Shown in pieces: positions 11,213 through 25,300 of a stretch of DNA of 64,000 bases (position 1 is the first letter of the stretch; the number at the start of each line of letters is the position of its first letter). Below the pieces are notes generated by a model. The model was not told the origin of the DNA. It saw nothing but the letters and a program-made list of their open reading frames with translations, and made no database searches. This DNA is from Topomyia yanbarensis (taxonomy: Eukaryota > Arthropoda > Insecta > Diptera > Culicidae): the NCBI RefSeq assembly GCF_030247195.1, contig NC_080671.1, positions 105,635,845 to 105,699,844 of the forward strand, read 5' to 3'. The position numbers were made by a program, and so were the translations under genes.

Positions 11213-11599
11213 ACTATTTTTCCGTTGATAATGAATGTCCTACATATTCTAAAATTTAATACAAAATTGGTACAAATATTTTCGACGAAATGCCGAAAAA
11301 ATTTATTAAATCCATTCAGTACAACAAAAGATATAAGCGTTCAAAATCTTACATCATTTTTCTTCCTAAATTTTGAAAAGGGGCCCCTATATTGAAAGGT
11401 AAGTTGTTAGTCACGACAAAAGACGTCCTCTGCAGAGAACTCGTTGAATAACCATTCATCGTCAGTCGCCCAGGGTAAGAAACGCTCTCTGATTTCGGGG
11501 CAATGCATTATATGTCCTGTTCTCGTATACAAATGCTACCTTATCCCATCAACACTATCAGTTATTTTTGTATATAAAATCTTTTTTTGTGTAATATTA

Positions 11600-11857
11600 C
11601 AGTCGGTATTCGTTGGTTGGACCACAGCCTATGTCCAACTAACGAATTTAATTCGCTAGTTGAACCGACTGACAAATGTCAAAAACTCTCCAAAGAAGCC
11701 ATTAGTAGTGTAAAAGATTGTTTGATAGAGTGTCAAAGTCAATTCGACAAGAGATTTTGACGTTCAGATGCTTTTTAGCTGGACAATGGTCCAACTAGCG
11801 AAGGTCCAACTAAAAAGCGGTCCAGTTAAAAAGTGTCCAACCAGCGAATCACGACTG
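11600..11857. mobile_element. Tc1/mariner or pogo-like MITE
   Basis: CAGTCGGTATTCGTTGGTTG at the left pairs with the complemented right end CAGTCGTGATTCGCTGGTTG. TA flanks both ends (11598-11599 and 11858-11859). Length is 258 bp, with no transposase. A further GTCCAACTA(A/G)CGAA motif is scattered inside in both orientations. TA duplication with a CAGT start is typical of Tc1/mariner/pogo elements; the pogo choice is inference. Confidence 0.7.
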
Positions 11858-11859
11858 TA

Positions 11860-14800
11860 TTGTTCAATATTACAGTCCCTTTTCTGACAGACATAAACAC
11901 TGCTAATACAGTTAGGCAAGGTTTTCTCAATCATCAATGAATAGATTGAAAACAAATCACTGCTACGCTATTATCACGGATTAAACATTTCTCCTTTCTA
12001 TAAATAATCACTATTCTACGAACAAATTGGCAAATTCGGTTTAACAGTGCACGCCGCATTGATTCAATGTTCATCTGAAGCGCTGCCTATATTTTCGTAT
12101 CGAGTGGCCTATTTATTTCCGTTACTTAACAATGTTTCCCGTTTATTCTATGCTTCCCAGAATCTATTATTATTTGATTATCCTTACGGCACACGAACAT
12201 TTGCAATTTCAAACAACGTCCGTCTGCATTCGCCACAATGTCAAATATTAAAATATTCATACATGTACTGTACAGTAAACAACTTAAGTAGAAGATTCAG
12301 AAATGAGCTGACCAATTGAATTGCATTTGTGTGGCACGAAGGTACAAAAAAAGGAAAAGTTGGATGGACTGATTTTTGACTTCGCAGTTCGGTAAGCATT
12401 TATACAAATTTGAAGACCTCGAAGAATTTATACAAATTTGGCATTAATTGGATTATTATATGTACATATGGACATATATGTACATTTTCAATATTAAACG
12501 AAAGATGTTATAATATATAAGTTGATTACAACACATTTCAGATATCATTAATAGTATGTACTGATAAACGAGTTAGTTATCTCAAGTTTGCATAGACTAA
12601 GTTGTACATCAGAGTAGTATAATAATGATCGTTTCCCAAGAGTCAATGAGTGTCGCCCGAACTAACTACACCTATCAAATGGTGTATGGGGTATGTTGCA
12701 GGCACGGAAGCTGATGCTTCAGGGTTCGAGACCAAGTGAACCCATTTGGAGGAAAAAAATGCTATGAAAACGGTCTAGGATGCGAAAATTTTAAAGTAAT
12801 TCTCGTTCCTAAAAACAGGCGGTCGAATGTGCCTTTTCTTAACTTTTATGTTATATTAATATTTTCCGAATAATATAATCGTATACAGTACTGTTTTGAG
12901 TTGCAAGAGTGTATAAATTTATGTCGAGAAATACCACATTTTAGAAAATTTTTGTTATTAGCAGTTTGATTAAAAATGGCATTAAGAATCATATTCAAAA
13001 ATAAAATTGCATTTTTGACTGCAAATAGTATGAATTATAAAAATATGTCAAAAATTGTTGTTAGGAAAACTTTTTTATTGAAAGACTCCATGATCCAAAT
13101 ACACTGAAAAAGTTACTTTTACGTCTTTAAAACGATAAATATTAGATTTTTGACATTTTATGATGGAGTAACACAAATAACTTTTATAAAGGGTATAATC
13201 ACACCAATTAACTGTTTAGGTTGGAAACAAACTCCAAATATTCTATTCTATTTCAATTCTATTCTAACCCTTACACAGCCGGTATTAAAAAGCATCCTGG
13301 AAAACACTGCAGTTAATCTTTAGTGTTTTTCTTGTCAACATTAATATTTGAAGCATATTAAAATATGTGGCAAATATTAAAACGGCCTGGCCTACTGTGC
13401 AGAGTTGGGTTTGAAGATTTTTCATTATTATACGCCAATTGAATTATTCATTTAATGAACAATTCAACCAACGAATCGTTTTGAAACTTAAATGAGGAAG
13501 AAACGAGGACAACCGTACCGTCCGTTTCAGATTATAGAGGGTTAGGATAAAACGTTGGGAGTGACTTGGCTAAGAAGGGTAATGTCACTCCTTTGGTCCT
13601 TTGGGGTGGGACGGAGGTCTTTACAGCTTGCCCTGGCTAATAAGCCTAGGTTAAAGATCGAAATAGACACTAGGAAATTTGAGCAGATCATCCTGGAACT
13701 TACCGAAAACGCCTGAACAATTCGAAACTAGGGCAATATGCATTACTTACTTACTGGCCTCATTTCGGTGGCACGGTATTCTATTAACCCTTATGTAACT
13801 TACAGGTTTGGAGCGGAATCCTTCTTACGCGATCTTCGATGTTTTGATTTTCTAAACTTCAATGTCTTGACGGTTTTTGACTACCCGAAAACTTTTCATC
13901 GATGCCCGTTCAAGTTCTTCAATTCTCTATTGACGCTCTATCACTGGTGGGCCAATGCATAGAACATGTGTATGTTTTATCACCCGGCTAGCACTTCACG
14001 ACGAGAAATAATAACTGTAAACTAATTGATATTTCCATTTTTTAAAAGAAAAATGACGGGAGCGAATTTTTTTTTCGTCCGATGGCCATGGTTACTATGA
14101 CCTCTCCTCTTATGTTGGAAACAAATTCCAAATATCTCGAAAACTATCGCATTTTGGAAGATTTTTGTTAAATGCATTTAGATTTAAAACGATACTTGGA
14201 AATATATTCTGTAATAAAACTACAATTTTATATGTCAATAAGTGTGGAATTTAAAAACATGTGTAAAGTTATTGTTAGAAAAACTTTTTTATCAATAAGT
14301 TTTCCATCATACAATCATATTAAAAATGTTCCTTTTCTCTTTAGATTTTTGTTGACCAAATATAAAAAATTGGGAAAAATGGGCTTTTTTCCAATTTAAA
14401 TTTTTAACACAAATTTTTGTTTTTATGAAAAATGACACATTTTTTTCAGTGTACATTTTTTTCGTACAGAAATATTCATTCCCTGTGACTCGTTCTGTTT
14501 TGCTGTATTAAAAACAGTAATCGAATATATTTTTTTGAAATTAATGCACGTAGAAATGTCTACGCCCTTTTAAAAAAAATGCTCTTGTATCCAAACATTG
14601 CAATTGTCAAAGAAAATCAAGGAGATTCATAAACCGAACCCAACTTCAAAGTTTCGTTAGAATCGACGATGGTCATATTTTGTGGTCGGCCGGTTTCTAA
14701 TGGAATCCCTCATCCTGCAGTCTGTTGAACTCAATCCAAAACCCACCCTACCAGTACAAAATTGCGAATCGAACTTTTCACGCAGCAAAAAAACTGATGC

Positions 14801-15581
14801 AAATTCGTTCACGACTAATCGCGTTTAACCGCTTATTGTACCGTCCGAACGTTATAGTCATAACGTTGCTCGTTTGGCATGCGAGCGACGAATGATACTA
14901 TTTATAACATTAAGTATTTGATTGATTGTTTTGGGTGCTCTAGTTGACCAACGAGCGATATGCGTTAGAAGGACAACTACAATCATCCTGCTGCTGCTGC
15001 TGTTACGGCTCCAAAACCCAAACTGATGAATTTTTCTTCTGGACCATGCCTTTTACGTGTAGTTCATTAACATCGCTAGCTCGCTCGGTCGAATAGTATG
15101 GACCAATCATGGCGTATATAATTACTGCTTTCACAAAATCTATTATTTTCCTTATTCACACTAGTTGTACATTCTACGGAATTGGTTACAAAATTATTGT
15201 GCATATTTTCAATAAGATAGCCTGATTTTTTATAGATCTGATTTTTTCATTCAGTGCAACGACAGATATTAATGTTCAAAATTTTTGAAGCGGAACCGCT
15301 ATATTGAAACGTTAGAGGCAGAGTTAAAAATAATCGACGCTCTTTTTTGAGGGCTGAAAATGAACCTGATGCGACTGGTGGTGAACAGAAAAATATTTAT
15401 TGAGGAATGCTGGGTATTCATTCAGCTGAATATATCGTACAGTAATATTCATTCCACTAACCATCTACGTAAATGCTTTCAAATGTTGGTAAACCATATA
15501 AAACAATAATCATCATCGATTTAATTGTGCCATAGCTTACTTTGATACGTTTGATTCGTTGCTGCACGTTCACTTCGCGCA
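11860..15581. other. No gene recognised; AT-rich intergenic DNA
   Basis: Frames are short and unrecognised. A GGGTTCGAGACC tRNA B-box-like word near 12720 has no matching A box. Near 13555-13610 a plus-strand frame reads SDLAKKG, reminiscent of the end of a LINE RNase H domain, but it is too short to call. A CTGCTG run lies near 14991. Near 15290-15310 there is another copy of the CTATATTGAAA spacer block seen at 160 and 11380. Confidence 0.4.
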
Positions 15582-16113
15582 ATTAGGTTCTTTACTGCCA
15601 TAGTTAACCTCACTTTACTTGACAGTTCACTGGTACTGTTTACATGGACTTAGAAATTTTTTGTGGACGACTAGATGCCTTAGTAGCAAATCGCAAAAAA
15701 AACATTCTAAGTCCATGTAAACAGTACAAGCGAACTGTCAAAAATGAGTACCCGAGTTCATTTGTGACGTCAACGTAAAGTATTCAATTGAATACTTTAC
15801 GGTGGTGTCACAAATGAACTGAGTGTTCATTTTTGACAGTTCGCTTGTACTGTTTACATGGACTTAGAAAAATTCTTTACGAATTGCTTCGACCGCATCT
15901 AGTCATTCACAAATTTTTCTAAGTCCATGTAAACAGTACAAGCGAACTGTCAAGAAAAGTGAGAGTTACTATTGTTAATTTCGTTTTTAGATCAGAGTTG
16001 CTCTTGGTTCGCTCGGAACTGTCATTTTTGCATGGATATTGTAAACATTAGAGCGACTCTAGGGCGACTCGACTCTAAAACCGAAAACAGCATGTGTCAG
16101 TAAAGAACCTAAT
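15582..16113. mobile_element. 532-bp element with 16-bp perfect ends and nested palindrome
   Basis: ATTAGGTTCTTTACTG (15582-15597) is matched exactly in reverse complement at 16098-16113. Inside, 15615-15960 is one large imperfect palindrome centred near 15787. Each half is itself a hairpin: a ~35-bp unit containing GTACTGTTTACATGGACTTA occurs four times in alternating orientation (about 15620-15655, 15705-15740, 15835-15870, 15917-15953). The centre is a further inverted pair (15757-15785 against 15790-15818). No coding capacity. The superfamily is undetermined because I see no clear target-site duplication. Confidence 0.75.
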
Positions 16114-19100
16114 AATCGGAGACGAATGAAAACTGCATTGAATGAGTGGGATGTTTGTTCATTTGACGTTTTCAGTAGCGTAACTGAATATTGAAAGTGA
16201 ATGAGGCGGAATATGATCAATTTTCATTCAATTAATTTGAATATTTGTAACTCTGGTTAGAGGAATTCTAAAATGCCGCATATATTTGAAGTGTACCGGA
16301 AACAACTGTTCCTTTTCCCATTAATGTGTACATGTAGCAATGCTATCTTTGAAGATGAAGGCTTGAATTCCTTGAATTAAAGTGAAGGCAACAACTCAAA
16401 CCAAACTCTTGATTCACGTCTGTATAACTGTAAAACGGCGCTGTCGAGCCCCCTTCAACGCCACGTCCCTCTAGTTTGGTATTATTCCAGTCGAGTTGTG
16501 CAAAGTATGCTAACACACAGATAGACGAACAACCCACCAGCCCGTCATCATCCTCATCCATTAATCACGCAAATAGCTTAACGATGTAAATGCATAATCA
16601 TCATTGGATTACCTGATGGTTGAGGTTCTACCTTCCGGTCTTCGTCCTTCGCATCGCACCAGAACTTCTAGGCTGATTGAAACATAGAATTGCAAACGGT
16701 GTGCTTTGATGTATGTACTTATGGAACACCGTAATCCCAAAGTTAGACACGCACTAACCACAAACAATTAACAACCACTTTTCACTGCGGCAGAAATTAC
16801 TCGTCATATAATAATGTGAATTTTTCGAATGCCCACCAATGCGGTCGGAAACTTTGATTAATACTGCTGACAGTCCAGGTACCATTCACCACATTCAATT
16901 ATGCCACTCCGTACAAATTCTGGTCCCGGGCAAGAGTAGTGTGATGTATTATGGACACTGGACCCCGGGTTGGGGAGAACATCGATCGGAGGTTATCCCG
17001 CGCGCTGACCCTTGGCACGGTGATTGTGCAATTTATACCACGATCAAACGAGCACTTCCCACCACATATTTATTTCACCACCGAAATTTCACCCACTCAA
17101 CAAGTAAAATGTCACCAACGATGCGCGATGGTTGGATGTTATAACACTTCACTTGAGCCGCGTGGTTCCAATTCAATCGGATGACATGCACCCATTATGG
17201 CGTATGTTGCATTTTCCAGCTGTTCAACCACATTGCATTCTTCGGTTGAAATATGTTTGTTTTTTTTTGTTGTTGTCTTTCCCAATGTCACTCAATTATG
17301 GTAGGATAATTCAGTTGCACATACAGCTGATGTTCCCGATGCATCCAACAGCAGTAATCCACGACGATTGAGATGTCACATTTGATTGTGGGAGCAAATG
17401 TTATTCTCGTTGCTCGTGATGGCATGAACGTTTTATTTCAAGCGATTCCCACTGAAATAAAGATATGAAAATAGATGTATTATTATTATTGTTGCGCTGT
17501 TTACAACGATAATTGTATGCTGGTTCGATAATACGCATGAGTTGTGCTGAAAATTCATTAGTAATGCATGTACCCCCTTTCTGTGTCACTGACCTGATGC
17601 ATATCACATAAAGCCGTGATGACCGTTGCTGTTGCATCAAGTTAGAATCCAGACGAATAGTTTCATTTCAAAACGCCGCCTTTAGTGGTCGGTTCTGGAA
17701 TGTTTTGACAGCAGTTTATTTAGGTGACAGGGGTTCTTTCGGTGCGGCATCATTGCTGATGATTAACCCTCAAAAAGGCACGCGGGTCTTCCAGGCCCGG
17801 CGGCTATCGATTTCTCAGTTACAAAGCGTTATGCATGCAGTAAGAGTTTGATCATGGAAATTCCATTAACTGACGCTAAAATTCATTGAAAAAGTAAGAT
17901 ATTACGGAAATACTACATATGGTGTGCTTCATAGATTCGTATAAACTTTTTACGTGCACAATAAGGCTAGGTATGCCGACATCAGCTGTGCATACTAGTG
18001 ATGCAAATAATATTCCTGGCACATACGTTGGCATCCAAAAATCAATTTTGATGAATTCTCTTCAGTTTTTACAAATATTTCTTAAGCTTTGACGAACTTA
18101 TCTTCGATTAACTTAAAACACATTTACCATTTATTTGTGGCATGTAATTTTTCTCACGTAACGCTTTCCAATGCACCCATAACTGTGCACGCATACACAA
18201 ATTTTTTGAACTTTTTTCAGAACACTAAACTAAGCGTTAACTAGCTCTACAAACCATATTCGACTTATGAGCTTTTTCCTATAGCTCTAGTTCACTCACA
18301 GGAGTATTGTAGTTTCTATGGTGAAATATATGAAAAATCGGAAACAAAAATTAAAATTCAATAAAAATTCCCACAGTTAATCTACATACCTCAAAACTTC
18401 AGATGGTGGCTTTTTTAATGACGAACAACTTTGTTGAAAGTGGCATGATGATTGGAGGTTCCCGGACAAAGTTATTTAAGTTCGAAGACAAAAAGAATTT
18501 TTGAAAATGTCCTATTCTAACTATATGTGAGAAAGAGAGGCAGTATTTAACATTATATTACAATATCTTTTACCACAAAGTCGGATCAATTTGCAGTCTT
18601 CTGTAATGTTAATCCTTTCATCTTCAGCTATACATCTGAGGATTTTAGGCTAAACAAGATGGTATCGGTATTTTTTTACTGAATTTATTGTTTCCATTGA
18701 CGATATTTCTTATATTTTTGCATACAAATTTAAAAATTCCTGTGAGTAAACCAGAAGCATCCGCATAATTTTGTATTTGGAATGGGGCGCCTGGAGCCAA
18801 TTACCATTCGATCGAGCGGTGTTCCGAAAAAAGTTAATTTTTGTGCCGGTCTGACGCATACTCATGAAGTTAGATCACTGTAACAAATGGTTGGTTCAAA
18901 TAGAACCTCACATTTTTTCTTCGATGAATTATATATCTGAAGAATTTTTTTTGTGAAAAATCTTATTCAAGAACAGAGTTACCATTTTTGTGATTTCTAT
19001 GGCAGAAAAAGAGTTTTTTGCCATACCGTTTTATTACATAGCGTCGAGGCAAGCTGTGGTTTCATAGTTTTGGTAATATAATGTCAATATATTAGCACAC

Positions 19101-19334
19101 GAAGCTGTCATCTTAGCGTATTCTGATTTGACAAAGTTACACCGCCTATGATCGCAAATCAGTCGTACAAAGATAGGAAGTCTTATAGAAAACGGGACAA
19201 ATATACGATCAAGGGCAGTAGAGAAGTTTGAGAAATGCGTTTTGAAGAGCAAAGTTTTGCTCGGCAATTCTTTTACTCCTAAGCAAAAACTGTTTAAATT
19301 GCAAATTTTCATAATATTCAATTTTTTCTTGCCA
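16114..19334. other. No gene recognised; one possible piggyBac-like end
   Basis: Frames of 60-101 codons show no domain. At 17763, TTAACCCTC is followed by AAAAAGGCACGCGGG and a GGCCCGG word. A similar end occurs in opposite orientation at 27152 (TTAACCCTTGTGAAGGCA on the minus strand), so these may be solo ends of one piggyBac-like MITE family. I see nothing else to annotate. Confidence 0.35.
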
Positions 19335-19512
19335 GGTTTTTGGACCCGAAACCCGGACCCGACCCGACCCCGACGGGTTCGGGTTCAGTAGATTTAAGCT
19401 TCTCGGGTTCGGGTCAGGTCCGGGTTTTTGAAATTTTGAACTTTCGGGCTCGGGTCGGGTTTTTCAAATTACATATTATCGGGGTTGGGTCGGGTTCGGG
19501 TTTTGAACAAAA
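19335..19512 (+). repeat. GGGTTCGGGT-rich degenerate repeat, copy 1
   Basis: Mixed CCCGACC and GGGTCGGG/GGGTTCGGG words are interspersed with TTTTTGAAATTTT or TTTTTCAAATT spacers. The same mixture recurs at 25755-25925 and, inverted, at 33783-33890, so this is a dispersed family rather than a local accident. Clusters of GGG runs give quadruplex potential on one strand. No coding evidence. Confidence 0.55.
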
Positions 19513-21854
19513 CAACTCAACCATTTCGTGACACTGTTTGGGTCCAAACACAAAACGCAGTCTTTTTTGCAGTAGTGCATTATACTTCGTGATACGAATG
19601 GATGACACATAAAACCGTACGAAATGTTAGCACCTCTGAAGCGCTAGAATTCGTCGTATTTTCTGGTGCTCAAATATTGTATTTTTTCATTCTTGCATAA
19701 AATTCCGTCTCTTCAGATTCGCAAACTGCCTGAATTATTTAATTTTTTAAACGAACATTCATGAAAGAGCATTTAACAATACGTGATTCACATCTAAAAT
19801 CTCTTTGCGATTTATTTTTCATGATAATTGGTAATGAACCAAGTCAACAGGAATTTATCGGAAAATATTAGTTCAACTTTCTATAATGTGCATTGCACTA
19901 ACTTTAAAAAAAACGTTTTTTAAACATTTTATTTCAAACTTGTAAGATAAAAAAGTTACATTATACGGCGAGATTCCAGCTATCCGAAAAACATAAGAAC
20001 TTCGATATTGTCCGATCCACAAATTCCAAGCGATTTGAAAATATTGAAATTTTTAGTAATTTAGTACACCGAAATGCTGTAGGGCCAAATACTATGTTTT
20101 TCAAAATGTATCTCTATGAAAATATGCTCAAGCGTCCCTTTTCTTCCCCCTTTTCCACTGATCAACTGTTTGTGCAACTGGAAAAACAAATGTATTCACA
20201 AAGATCACCTCGAAATTACTAGTATTTGAAAGGATATAGAAAATTGACCTCTGCCAAATTATTCCAAAAACTTGTTATTGTCTATTTTTTGTTCATATTA
20301 AGGCATAATAAAAGCAACAGCAACAACAAATAATTTTGGCTAGGATTTGAGCCCAGTTACTCCTTTGTGGGCCGCGGCGACTTTTTCTCTAATATGTCTA
20401 ATATTTATTAAATTTATAATTAAATTGGATAGTTTTATTCTAAAATCATTCGTAAAGTAACCTGTTGTTTTAATATTCGCGTTTTGACTATTTAATTATG
20501 TAATATTTCATCTTGTATAGAACAAGTCTTTAAAATTCGTCAAATTTCCCTTTTTTCTTCACATTGCTAAAACTCCGGTAGTTTCAAATCGATTTTGACC
20601 ATTTATACGACGTTGTAAAGCTTATTAAATTTCCTTTTGAACAATTTTTTTCAAAAACTGGTCAAAAAGTATATTTATTCCGATGGTTTTTTTTGAAAAC
20701 CAAACGCCAGTACAAACGTTAAAAATACAGCAATAAGCAGTAACCAGAGAAGAGAAGTATCACTTAGAACAAAAAAAATCACGAAAGTTCTCACAAAAGC
20801 GAATCGGATTTGTTGCTGGTTTTCCTTGCTTTGATTTGAGAGTGCACCCGTATGACGTTTCAACTAGTATAACTTTTGAGACTGGCTCGTATAAATCGTT
20901 GCAGACGGTAAGGCCGGGCATCGCTAAAGCGTACAGTAGATGACAGAAAATGTATTTTTGCATTTCGTATCATAGATTTTACTTTTCTGATTGATATTAT
21001 GCTTATTGCTGTATGTAATCATTGAACGCTCGTTTTCTAAAACGACATTATCTGTTATTTTTGCGGTGCGTTCGGAGAATCATCCAGTTTCAATGGAATG
21101 TTCTCTAATTACCTGGTCCGACGGAAATGCTTTTATTAATTTGGCACATTGAAGAGTAACTCGTAAGGAACCTTTATTAAGCAACATATGATTGCAGAGC
21201 CCTCTTTCTAAGTAGTGGAATGTGATCTTCCGCATGGGTGGATTTTTCCATTTTTCATAATTTGTCAAAATATTACTTGTGATAAGCTGAAGAAGTAAAC
21301 TTTTTTTTGAATTCCAATCCAACGCAGTGAAAGCTAATGTGAGTACTTAAGGTCACAAGAGCTCTTAGCACATATTAGGGAATCCAATGGAAGATTTTGT
21401 CGTGATAATTCAATTTTGTAAAAAAATATTTGTAATTTTGCGAACAAAAAAAATTAAAAAAAGTTATATACGATCATACGTCAATTGCATCAGAACAAGT
21501 CGAAAACAGCATATGACTTAATGACCCAATTAATGTATACAATCTCGCCTTTGTCGGTCTTTTTTGAGTTGTTTTCTCTAACAGTTTAACTATTTTTAAA
21601 TTTATTTTAGAAAAATTCTTTAACTTGGCTGCTGAGTAACTGATTAATAATTCCTTCTCGGTATGCAGATCTGAAAAGTGTGTAGCAGCGTTTCCACAAG
21701 TACAGATTTTTCGAGTGTTTTTGGTACAGATTCTGTACGATACGGACAACATATTTTTGTAAAACAGTACAGTTTGGTACAGATTTTTTTTAACATGACA
21801 TGTAAAATAATTTAACACTGCGGTGCATACCAGTAAACAGGTTGTAAATGTTGA
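19513..21854. other. No gene recognised; AT-rich intergenic DNA
   Basis: No recognisable protein or RNA gene. A GGCTCAAATCC word (complement, near 20340) resembles a tRNA B box but lacks a partner A box. Minus-strand frames at 20675-20963 and 21474-21818 have hydrophobic or lysine-rich composition typical of AT-rich noncoding DNA. Confidence 0.4.
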
Positions 21855-21985
21855 GTTAAACCGCTGACAGAGTGATGGCGAGAAACTAAGCTGGAGCTAT
21901 CACTGACATTAGGATGCGGGATTCGAGAAACTTGCTTGCAGCAAATCAAAGGATTGATGTCAAAATAAATCTGTTACAGTACCAG
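21855..21985 (+). repeat. Diverged copy of GACAGAGTG foldback family
   Basis: It contains CTGACAGAGTGATGGCGAGAA, an AGCTGGAGCT block and GAGAAACTTGCTTGCAGCAAA in the same order as the arms of the foldback at 22150-22375, which it resembles as a single arm. Confidence 0.5.
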
Positions 21986-22149
21986 GAGAAACTGGAAGTA
22001 CTTCTTCCCATTTTCTACTTCTAATAGCAAACCGAATTAAAAATTAGCAGGTTTTTTTTGTTCCTGTTTGCTACGGAGCAGCTAGGAGCAAGAAGCGTGT
22101 ATTGAAACAAACCTAATGAAAGCCGAGCAGATCTGCTCGCGTTTATTGT

Positions 22150-22375
22150 GATAGGCCGCTTACAGAGTGGCGGCAAGAAACTGTGTAGGGGCTGGTACTG
22201 ACAGATGCGAGAAACCTGCTTGCAGCATATCAAATGGAACCTGTCAGAGTAAAAGCAGGTAATCAGTGCAGATCCGCTCGCCTTTCACTCTGACATCATC
22301 CCTTTGGTTTACAGCAAGCAGGTTTCTCGCATTATAATGTCAGCTCTAGCCCCAGCTTAGCTTACTAACTGTATT
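22150..22375. mobile_element. Foldback element with ~85-bp arms
   Basis: The left arm (about 22150-22234) holds GGGGCTGG, CTGACA and GCGAGAAACCTGCTTGCAGC. The right arm (about 22290-22375) holds the same blocks in reverse complement. About 55 bp separate them, with smaller inverted words (CAGAGT/ACTCTG). No transposase. Together with 21855-21985 this makes three arm copies in 0.5 kb. Confidence 0.6.
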
Positions 22376-22379
22376 AGTG

Positions 22380-25300
22380 TGTTCAACGATTTGTTTTCCT
22401 CCACCTTAACGACGCTGAATCCTTCTGGATGAAGGCTCGACACGTCAATCGTTTGTTTACCATTTATCTTTCAGTGTCATTCCAATCGAGCACGAGACCT
22501 GTCAATGTCAGTCCAATCGAGCCGAAGACTTGTCAAATGTTGCAATCTGATGAATGAATTTTGGAAAGTATTGTGATAGTAAGTTAAAATATTTTGAATA
22601 AATTTCTGTATCGAATCTCCAAGGCAAGGTAAAACACAACTTCTATCATTACAGTGCCTTCTAGAAGTTGCATCAACCATTGCAGCTATCCGTAATGTAA
22701 TTTTCTGGTAAACCACCGAATCGGACCCATTCCGCACGAAGGTCGTAGTTTACCAGGAAGTAAAAAAAAACAATATTTTTAAAACCGGCGGTAGTATTAT
22801 TGGTACAAAACTTCACACAGCACTTCATGATGAAGTAATTATCGACGTTGCAATTCTGCGACAACTGTAGTATACGAGTGAACTGAAGTTAACCGTGTGA
22901 CAGTAGTGCTAGTTTGCGGAAAATAATGTTGCCAAACTATTTTATTTAGTTGGGATAAGATGGAGAGCCTTTATTCAGTAATTCAGCGTCCTTACTCCAC
23001 CTGTCGTAAGTGGAGAAAAACAAATCGAAAATAGCTTTTCGGTCGGAATATTTTCATGATGGATCCTAACTAATAAGTATTGTACGTATCCGGAATAAGT
23101 TTTACGGCAGCATAGATCATTAAAACACAATTAAAAATTCTTTAGGCGAGTTACTTCAAATGTTTAAATTGACTGACAGTTTTATATATGACTGTTGAAA
23201 GAAAGGATATACAATAACCATTGGAAAGATATCCATTGAAAATCTTTCTTGGTCAGTGCACTAAGAATGAACTGTGCAGTTAAAAGTTTTGATATTTAAA
23301 CGTAAATGTATGCTAACATACTTCTACATTAAAACTTTCGTTTTTCGATGGAAAAGGATAGGTTAATATTTAAAGCAACATATCCGTTTGAAACTCAAAA
23401 ACGCAGTCAATGTTTGAAAGATGGGTTAATTATTGCATGGCAATTTTTATTTGGAAGAACATATTCTGACCACTTGTCGGATTATCAGTGATGAATTTGC
23501 TAGACATTTTATACCAGTAACCTCGTATAATTTATAACTAATGTGTTGATTAACAGTGTATTTTGCAGGGCTTCGACACCGCGTGCCGCTAGTGATTTTA
23601 AAAAGAATTGTGAGAAGTTTTGATTTCGAGTGACCCTTCTCTTCTCTGCAGTAACTGAGATGAAACAGGAAGGCGTCGAAAGAACAGGTAGAGACGGTGC
23701 ATTGTACGTGCATATAAAGTAAGTATGTTCCAGAGCCTGGGCTGCAGAAGATAACGAATCTTGCACACTATAAACAAATCATATTCACGAATGTGTTTTG
23801 ACCATCCGCAAAAGCAAAAATTACGATACCGATCCAAACGCATTTTCTAGTTACTTTGCGATAATTCTTTGTTATATCAAATAACAGATACACAACAAAA
23901 AATAATGAAATTTAAAAGATATGTGAATCAATACGAATATAAACATAAAACGATTGAAGCAAAAATTTGATTGAAAAATTACGTTGAAATCAATTGGAGC
24001 ATCAAACAGCATACGATTTTACACTTTCATTCGTGTAATATTACATGTCATTCATTTTACAGCAGTATTCGAGTAAAATACATTGAAGCGCATTGGTTTT
24101 CCGTTTAAAGAAACTGTAATTTTCAATCCACGTGTAAAATTATAATAAAATTAATTGAAGAAAGCACGACAAGTCGTGTGTATTTGTTGTGGAACTTAAT
24201 TTTACATTTATAATATGTGCATGAAAATAAACTTAAAATTACAAAATATTTTACTAGTCGGCAATTATTTCAAATTATTTTATGCTAAAATTCGTAACAT
24301 TTTTTATTGTTCAATATTCCAACGTGTTAAAATGGATGAAACTTTTTGTACATTGATAAAGCACTGAAATAGAACAATTTTAGCAGTTTTAAAGGTTTAC
24401 AAAATCTTTTATTCTAGTTGGACAAAAATTATACGAATTTTGGTTACTCGAATTTTACAGTACATTGAAATATTTTGTATAATAACAATTAACATCTACT
24501 ACAATGAGTATTTTTTTCAGAATTAGTTTAAACAATCATTTGAATGAATAACATTGACATCAATAACTTAATGGGGGCGAACATGCCGGTTATCAAAGTC
24601 ACCCCGGAATACGACAACGGACTTCAACTTGAAATCATTTTTGGAAAAATAGCTGTAAGCGGACAATTTTAGGTAAAACCATCCAAACTTGTTCTCCATT
24701 CATCAGTACATGGTTTAAAAATATTAAACTTGAAAAAATGTGTTGTATCTGATTTAACGGAAGATTAATAATCACATTGGTTTATGATAAAGATTGCTTG
24801 CAATTAAAATAAACTGTAACGGAAAAATAAGGATTCGAACTCACAAATTTGGTGATACTTTGGTGTCATTATGGCGGCTCAAATTTAAAAAGGGCACATT
24901 ATTTTTTTAAAAGCAGATAGTTTAGGCCAAATATATTCTCTAGAGACTGTATTTGTTCCATCAGACCAAAACCTAGCCTCACTTCCGCCAGGTTTCATTG
25001 TTCATGTCACTCACATGGTGATGGTATAATAGCACCACTATCAAATCAGTGGTACATATATGATACAAGCACTTTCAGTCAGATTGTTCTCGGGCTGAGC
25101 TGTTGCATGCTCCGGATTCCTTCATGAAAATACATGAATTTCCACGAACTTAAGGAATTGATCGCAAAAATTTTGTGTGTTCTGTTGAAGCCATTAACGG
25201 ATTTTTAAAAGTTTGGAGTCGTTCCGAGAGCTCCATTGGATATGTCGAAGCATCTCTATTGGCGTGCTTACCGTATAATCTGAAGCATAAAACAACTTAG

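Noticed and set aside
12650..12770. tRNA-like B box GGGTTCGAGACC
   Set aside because: No A box at the right distance and no cloverleaf; at most a SINE scrap.
13540..13640. SDLAKKG-like peptide suggesting RNase H
   Set aside because: Only about seven residues match and the surrounding frame shows no other RNase H motif.
20335..20400. GGCTCAAATCC B-box-like word on the minus strand
   Set aside because: Lacks a matching A box and acceptor stem.
24815..24850. GAGTTCGAATCC B-box-like word on the minus strand
   Set aside because: Same reason: B box alone.
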